From assembly GCA_937858455.1 (NCBI GenBank), contig CALLYN010000818.1, positions 1-7,576 on the forward strand: a stretch of DNA of 7,576 bases. Reading direction: 5' to 3'. Within the stretch, counting starts at the first letter, position 1. Each line of letters begins with the position of its first letter. Origin of the DNA: an uncultured Kouleothrix sp. Its GTDB lineage: Bacteria > Chloroflexota > Chloroflexia > Chloroflexales > Roseiflexaceae. The notes under the pieces are model-generated. The model did no database searches. It saw only the letters and a program-made list of their open reading frames with translations, and was not told where the DNA came from. Below, piece after piece: positions 4,936 through 7,576 of this stretch. A program made the position numbers and the translations under genes.

Positions 4936-7575
4936 TCATTCTTCGCGCCGCAGCAGCAGCAGGTAGGTGGCGATCGGCCCGAGGTAGCGCATAGCCGGGC
5001 TGTCGCTCTGGCCGTGAAGCGATTGGATCAGTTCGTCGGCCCACTGGTAGATCTCGGCATCGCCGCGCCGCAGCGCCTGGCTGATGCTATACACAAACAT
5101 GGCTTTGTAGCGCAGCCCCTCGACGCGCTGCTCTTCGCGCCAGAGCCTCTGAAGCCGCCCGTACTCGGCCAGGTCGCGCAGCAGCTGGGCGCTAAGCGTC
5201 TGGCCGTGCTGGTGCAGGCGGGCAATCTCGTCGAGCACGCCCATCGCCACCGGCCAGGGCAGCGTTTCGCCCAGCAGCGCCAGCCGATCGCCCATGCTGG
5301 CGCCTGCCGCAGCCACAGCCGCCGCGCGCGCCGGCGGGTAGCCGGGCCGGCTGAACAGCACCCCGGCCGAGCAGCTTATACCGGGATGCTGCCCAGTACG
5401 GCGGCCGAGCGAGGCGCGCAGATCGATTGCCAGCGGGGCGGCCTGGCTCCACGGCCCTGCCAGCAACACGCTGTCGCCCAGATCCAGCGCCGCGAACGGC
5501 GCGTAGCCCGCTGTGGCAAGCAGGCGCCGCGGCCCTGCCGCGCGGAACAGCTCGAGCTCGCGCTGCAGCGCCAGCACGTGCACGGCGCTGTCGCGGCGCA
5601 GCCGCCCCGGCAGCGCGCCGGCACCGTCGATCGCAAGCTGCACGTAGCCAAGCAGCGCGTGGCCCTGCGCCTGCCTGGCGATATCGGCCAGGCGCAGCGT
5701 AGCCCCGTCGTCGCCAACTGGCACGCGGCCGGCGCTGTAGCAAAATGTGCCGGGTAGCGCGGCGAGCTCGTCGATGCTCGGGTCGTCGAGCTTCACCACG
5801 AGGTATGGCTGGCCCAATGCATGCGCTTCGATCGCCGGCAGCGGCCGAAACGCGCGGCCTGGCATAAGCTCGGCGGCATCGCGAACCTCGCGATTGTAGA
5901 ATGCCAGGTAGCGCGCGCGCAGCGCCTCGCCGCCCAGGCGCTCATCGCGCGCGCACTGGGGGCACAGCTTGGCCGCCTGGCTGGCGGGCAGCCGGCCACA
6001 CGCCGCGCATGGCGCGCGCCTGGCGAAGCTGCGCTCGCGAAACACAAACGCATCTTCGCGCCAGCCCTCGCCACCGATCAGCGCGCCGCACCCCGGCCGG
6101 CCAATCGCGCGCTCGAGCGCGGCGTGCAGCTTTTCGATCACCTGGCCGAAGCCAGCCTGGCCGCGCGCACTGGGCTGAAACTGCGCCTCGCCCAGATCCT
6201 GCCGCGCCAGAGCAAACGCAAGCGCGCCGGCGCTAGCGCCGTGCAGCCACAGGTCGATCTCGCCCGCGAACGCAGCCAGGGCCGCGTTGGTCGCGGGCGT
6301 ATTCGGCGCCAGCACGTACAATCGGCCGGCATCCCAGCTCACGACATTGCCGTACGGCAGCTCCAGGCGCTCGGCCAGCGCGTGGCCGAGCGCCTCGCGC
6401 AGCGCGCGCAGATACAGCGATCGGCCGTGCAGGCGCGCCAGGTCGGCGTGCTGATGCGCCACCGCCAGGCAGTACTCGCGTGCGCCCACGAGCGTGCCAG
6501 CCAGCAGGCAGAAAGGCTCGGCCGTGCCAGGATCGGGCATATGCGCCAGGCAGGCTGCCACCGCCGCAGTCAGCCGCGCATGATCGCAGAATGCGATGTC
6601 GCCCTGATGCACCGGCAGGCTGGCGCCGTAGCGATCGATCCAGGCCAGCAGGTGCGCGTGCGTCGCCGCGAAGTGCGTCAGGTCGACCGTCGCGGCCAGG
6701 CGGTCGAGTGCGTCAAACATCGATTCAAGGTACGCGCCGCGCGGCTGCGGGCCAGGCACAACGGCAGCGGCCAGGTCATCTTCCCACAGCTCGGCTGGGG
6801 GCAGCGGCGCCAGCGCATGCCAGGCCAGCGGCGCCTCGACCGCGCCGGCGGCAATGTGCGCAAAGACCGAGCACAGCGGCCCGGTGGCGTCGAGCGCGTA
6901 GCCATCGCCAAGCGCCAGAGCGCAGCGCTCGGCACGCCGCAGCAGAAGCAGGGCGCCGCCGTCGCTCTCGATGGCGCAGGGACGGGCCTCTGCGGCGGGA
7001 ACCTGGAAGTCGCCGGCCTGGAGCAGCATGTCGCCGAAGTAGGCGTCGCCGTCCACCACCAGACGTTCCTCGTCGCCGTGCATCGCCGCCGCCGCCAGCG
7101 TGCAGCCCGGTGCGAGGCGGATCAGCCGCGTCGTCGCCGAGGCGTCGTTGCGCAGCACGCATTCCTCAACCCCCGGCGCCGTTTCCCGCCAGCGGTTGTC
7201 GGCAAGGGTCCGGGTCAGCGGCGGCGAACCGCGATGGGGCAGCAGGCCGCCGAGGAGTTCCATCAGGACGCCACCCCGGTCGCCAAGGGACGTGCCGCCC
7301 AGATAGGCCACGCCGCCACCGCGGGAGGTGATGTGGTCGTGGCGGCTGCCGGGCATGGACAGATGGAAGTCGCCGGGATGCAGAGCCTGTTCGCCCAGAT
7401 ACAGGTCGCCGTCGAGGACGATGCCTTCCTCGGCCCAGCGATGGCGATGGACCGGCAGCCGGGCGTTGGCGGCGAGGCGGATCAGCACCGAATTGCCGCG
7501 TGCGCCCTGCCACAGGAGTTTCATCGCCACACCCTCGCGCACCGGGTTCCACAGGCCGTCGCGGCTGCGTACCGT
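4936..7575 (-). CDS. cas10: Degenerate Cas10/Csm1 with an N-terminal tandem cupin, 5' end beyond the window
   Basis: Large subunit of a type III CRISPR complex, numbered from GTG 7542 (868 residues). The frame stays open to the right edge, and the upstream residues (LWNP..EGV) parallel the start of the second cupin, so the true start is probably outside. Residues 1-203 are a ChrR-like bicupin. Cas10 features follow: PLCSVFAHI (222-230), DIAFCDHARLTAAVAA (315-330), a Palm1-like block with LHGRSLYLRAL (371-381) and degenerate GTLVGAREY (349-357), a zinc ribbon CAAC...CPQC (512-530), Palm2 with AIDGAG (637-642) in place of DVDNLG, and LGDSVLLAGPW (688-698) in place of GGDDxLLxGPW. A helical C-terminal domain ends AMRYLGPIATYLLLLR. 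No HD domain is visible. Cyclic oligoadenylate synthesis is therefore unlikely. The stop lies 30 nt before csm2. The cupin part may be an assembly artefact. Confidence 0.8.
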   Translation of the reverse strand, partial: TVRSRDGLWNPVREGVAMKLLWQGARGNSVLIRLAANARLPVHRHRWAEEGIVLDGDLYLGEQALHPGDFHLSMPGSRHDHITSRGGGVAYLGGTSLGDRGGVLMELLGGLLPHRGSPPLTRTLADNRWRETAPGVEECVLRNDASATTRLIRLAPGCTLAAAAMHGDEERLVVDGDAYFGDMLLQAGDFQVPAAEARPCAIESDGGALLLLRRAERCALALGDGYALDATGPLCSVFAHIAAGAVEAPLAWHALAPLPPAELWEDDLAAAVVPGPQPRGAYLESMFDALDRLAATVDLTHFAATHAHLLAWIDRYGASLPVHQGDIAFCDHARLTAAVAACLAHMPDPGTAEPFCLLAGTLVGAREYCLAVAHQHADLARLHGRSLYLRALREALGHALAERLELPYGNVVSWDAGRLYVLAPNTPATNAALAAFAGEIDLWLHGASAGALAFALARQDLGEAQFQPSARGQAGFGQVIEKLHAALERAIGRPGCGALIGGEGWREDAFVFRERSFARRAPCAACGRLPASQAAKLCPQCARDERLGGEALRARYLAFYNREVRDAAELMPGRAFRPLPAIEAHALGQPYLVVKLDDPSIDELAALPGTFCYSAGRVPVGDDGATLRLADIARQAQGHALLGYVQLAIDGAGALPGRLRRDSAVHVLALQRELELFRAAGPRRLLATAGYAPFAALDLGDSVLLAGPWSQAAPLAIDLRASLGRRTGQHPGISCSAGVLFSRPGYPPARAAAVAAAGASMGDRLALLGETLPWPVAMGVLDEIARLHQHGQTLSAQLLRDLAEYGRLQRLWREEQRVEGLRYKAMFVYSISQALRRGDAEIYQWADELIQSLHGQSDSPAMRYLGPIATYLLLLRREE
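6930..7575 (-). other. Tandem ChrR-like cupin region at the N-terminus of the Cas10 frame
   Basis: Two consecutive cupin units resemble the zinc-binding cupin of anti-sigma factor ChrR. The first has LIRLAANARLPVHRH, then EE and LDGDLYLGE, PGDFHLSMPGSRHDH; its H32, H34, E38/E39 and H68 would make a full metal site. The second repeats the pattern (RLIRLAPG, EERLVVDGD, AGDFQVP), but the histidine pair reads A152/M154 and the late histidine is gone, so metal binding is probably lost. Codon style differs from the Cas10 part: the cupin uses TCC for three of eight serines, while I found none among roughly two dozen Cas10 serines. It is either a real fusion replacing the HD domain or the end of an unrelated gene joined in assembly. 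Confidence 0.65.
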
Positions 7576-7576
7576 G

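Noticed and set aside
5707..5715. GDD tripeptide at Cas10 residues 610-612 as a possible cyclase motif
   Set aside because: It lies in the loop before the first Palm2 strand, not before the LLAGPW strand where the catalytic GGDD belongs.

Overview
The window is high-GC bacterial DNA. The protein style and the pairing of a long-form RmlA nucleotidyltransferase with a compact type III CRISPR locus suggest a filamentous Chloroflexota (Roseiflexus/Kouleothrix-like) source. That assignment is from memory of such proteins and was not tested by a search.

Layout. Positions 1-159 are non-coding, with two perfect hairpins and a TATAAT-type promoter. Positions 163-1230 (+) encode a long-form glucose-1-phosphate thymidylyltransferase with a left-handed beta-helix tail, which is not CRISPR-related. 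A 160-bp intergenic stretch follows, with a 13-bp-stem hairpin between the converging genes. The rest is one minus-strand operon read right to left: cas10/csm1-like (open at the right edge), csm2-like, csm3, csm4 and cas6. A 262-bp non-coding gap between csm4 and cas6 sits where csm5 is normally found. No CRISPR array and no adaptation genes are present.

How the genes should work together. By family knowledge, Cas6 cuts pre-crRNA, and Csm3 (backbone), Csm4 (5' handle cap), Csm2 (small subunit) and Cas10 (large subunit) form a crRNA-guided RNA-binding complex. Several features are irregular. Csm2 carries an N-terminal cold-shock domain. The Cas10 Palm2 has lost its cyclase signature (GGDD reads LGDS, DVD reads AID). 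No HD nuclease domain precedes the palm; a tandem ChrR-like cupin occupies that place. The residue of Csm3 matching the catalytic Asp33 is Glu36. No csm5 is visible. Together these suggest a type III derivative that may bind RNA without cyclic oligoadenylate or DNase output.

Main caution. The cupin-Cas10 junction (about 6.90-6.94 kb) coincides with a visible change in codon style close to the window end. An assembly chimera is a serious alternative to a genuine fusion. The other irregularities (CSD-Csm2, LGDS palm, Csm3 Glu36, missing csm5) do not depend on that junction.
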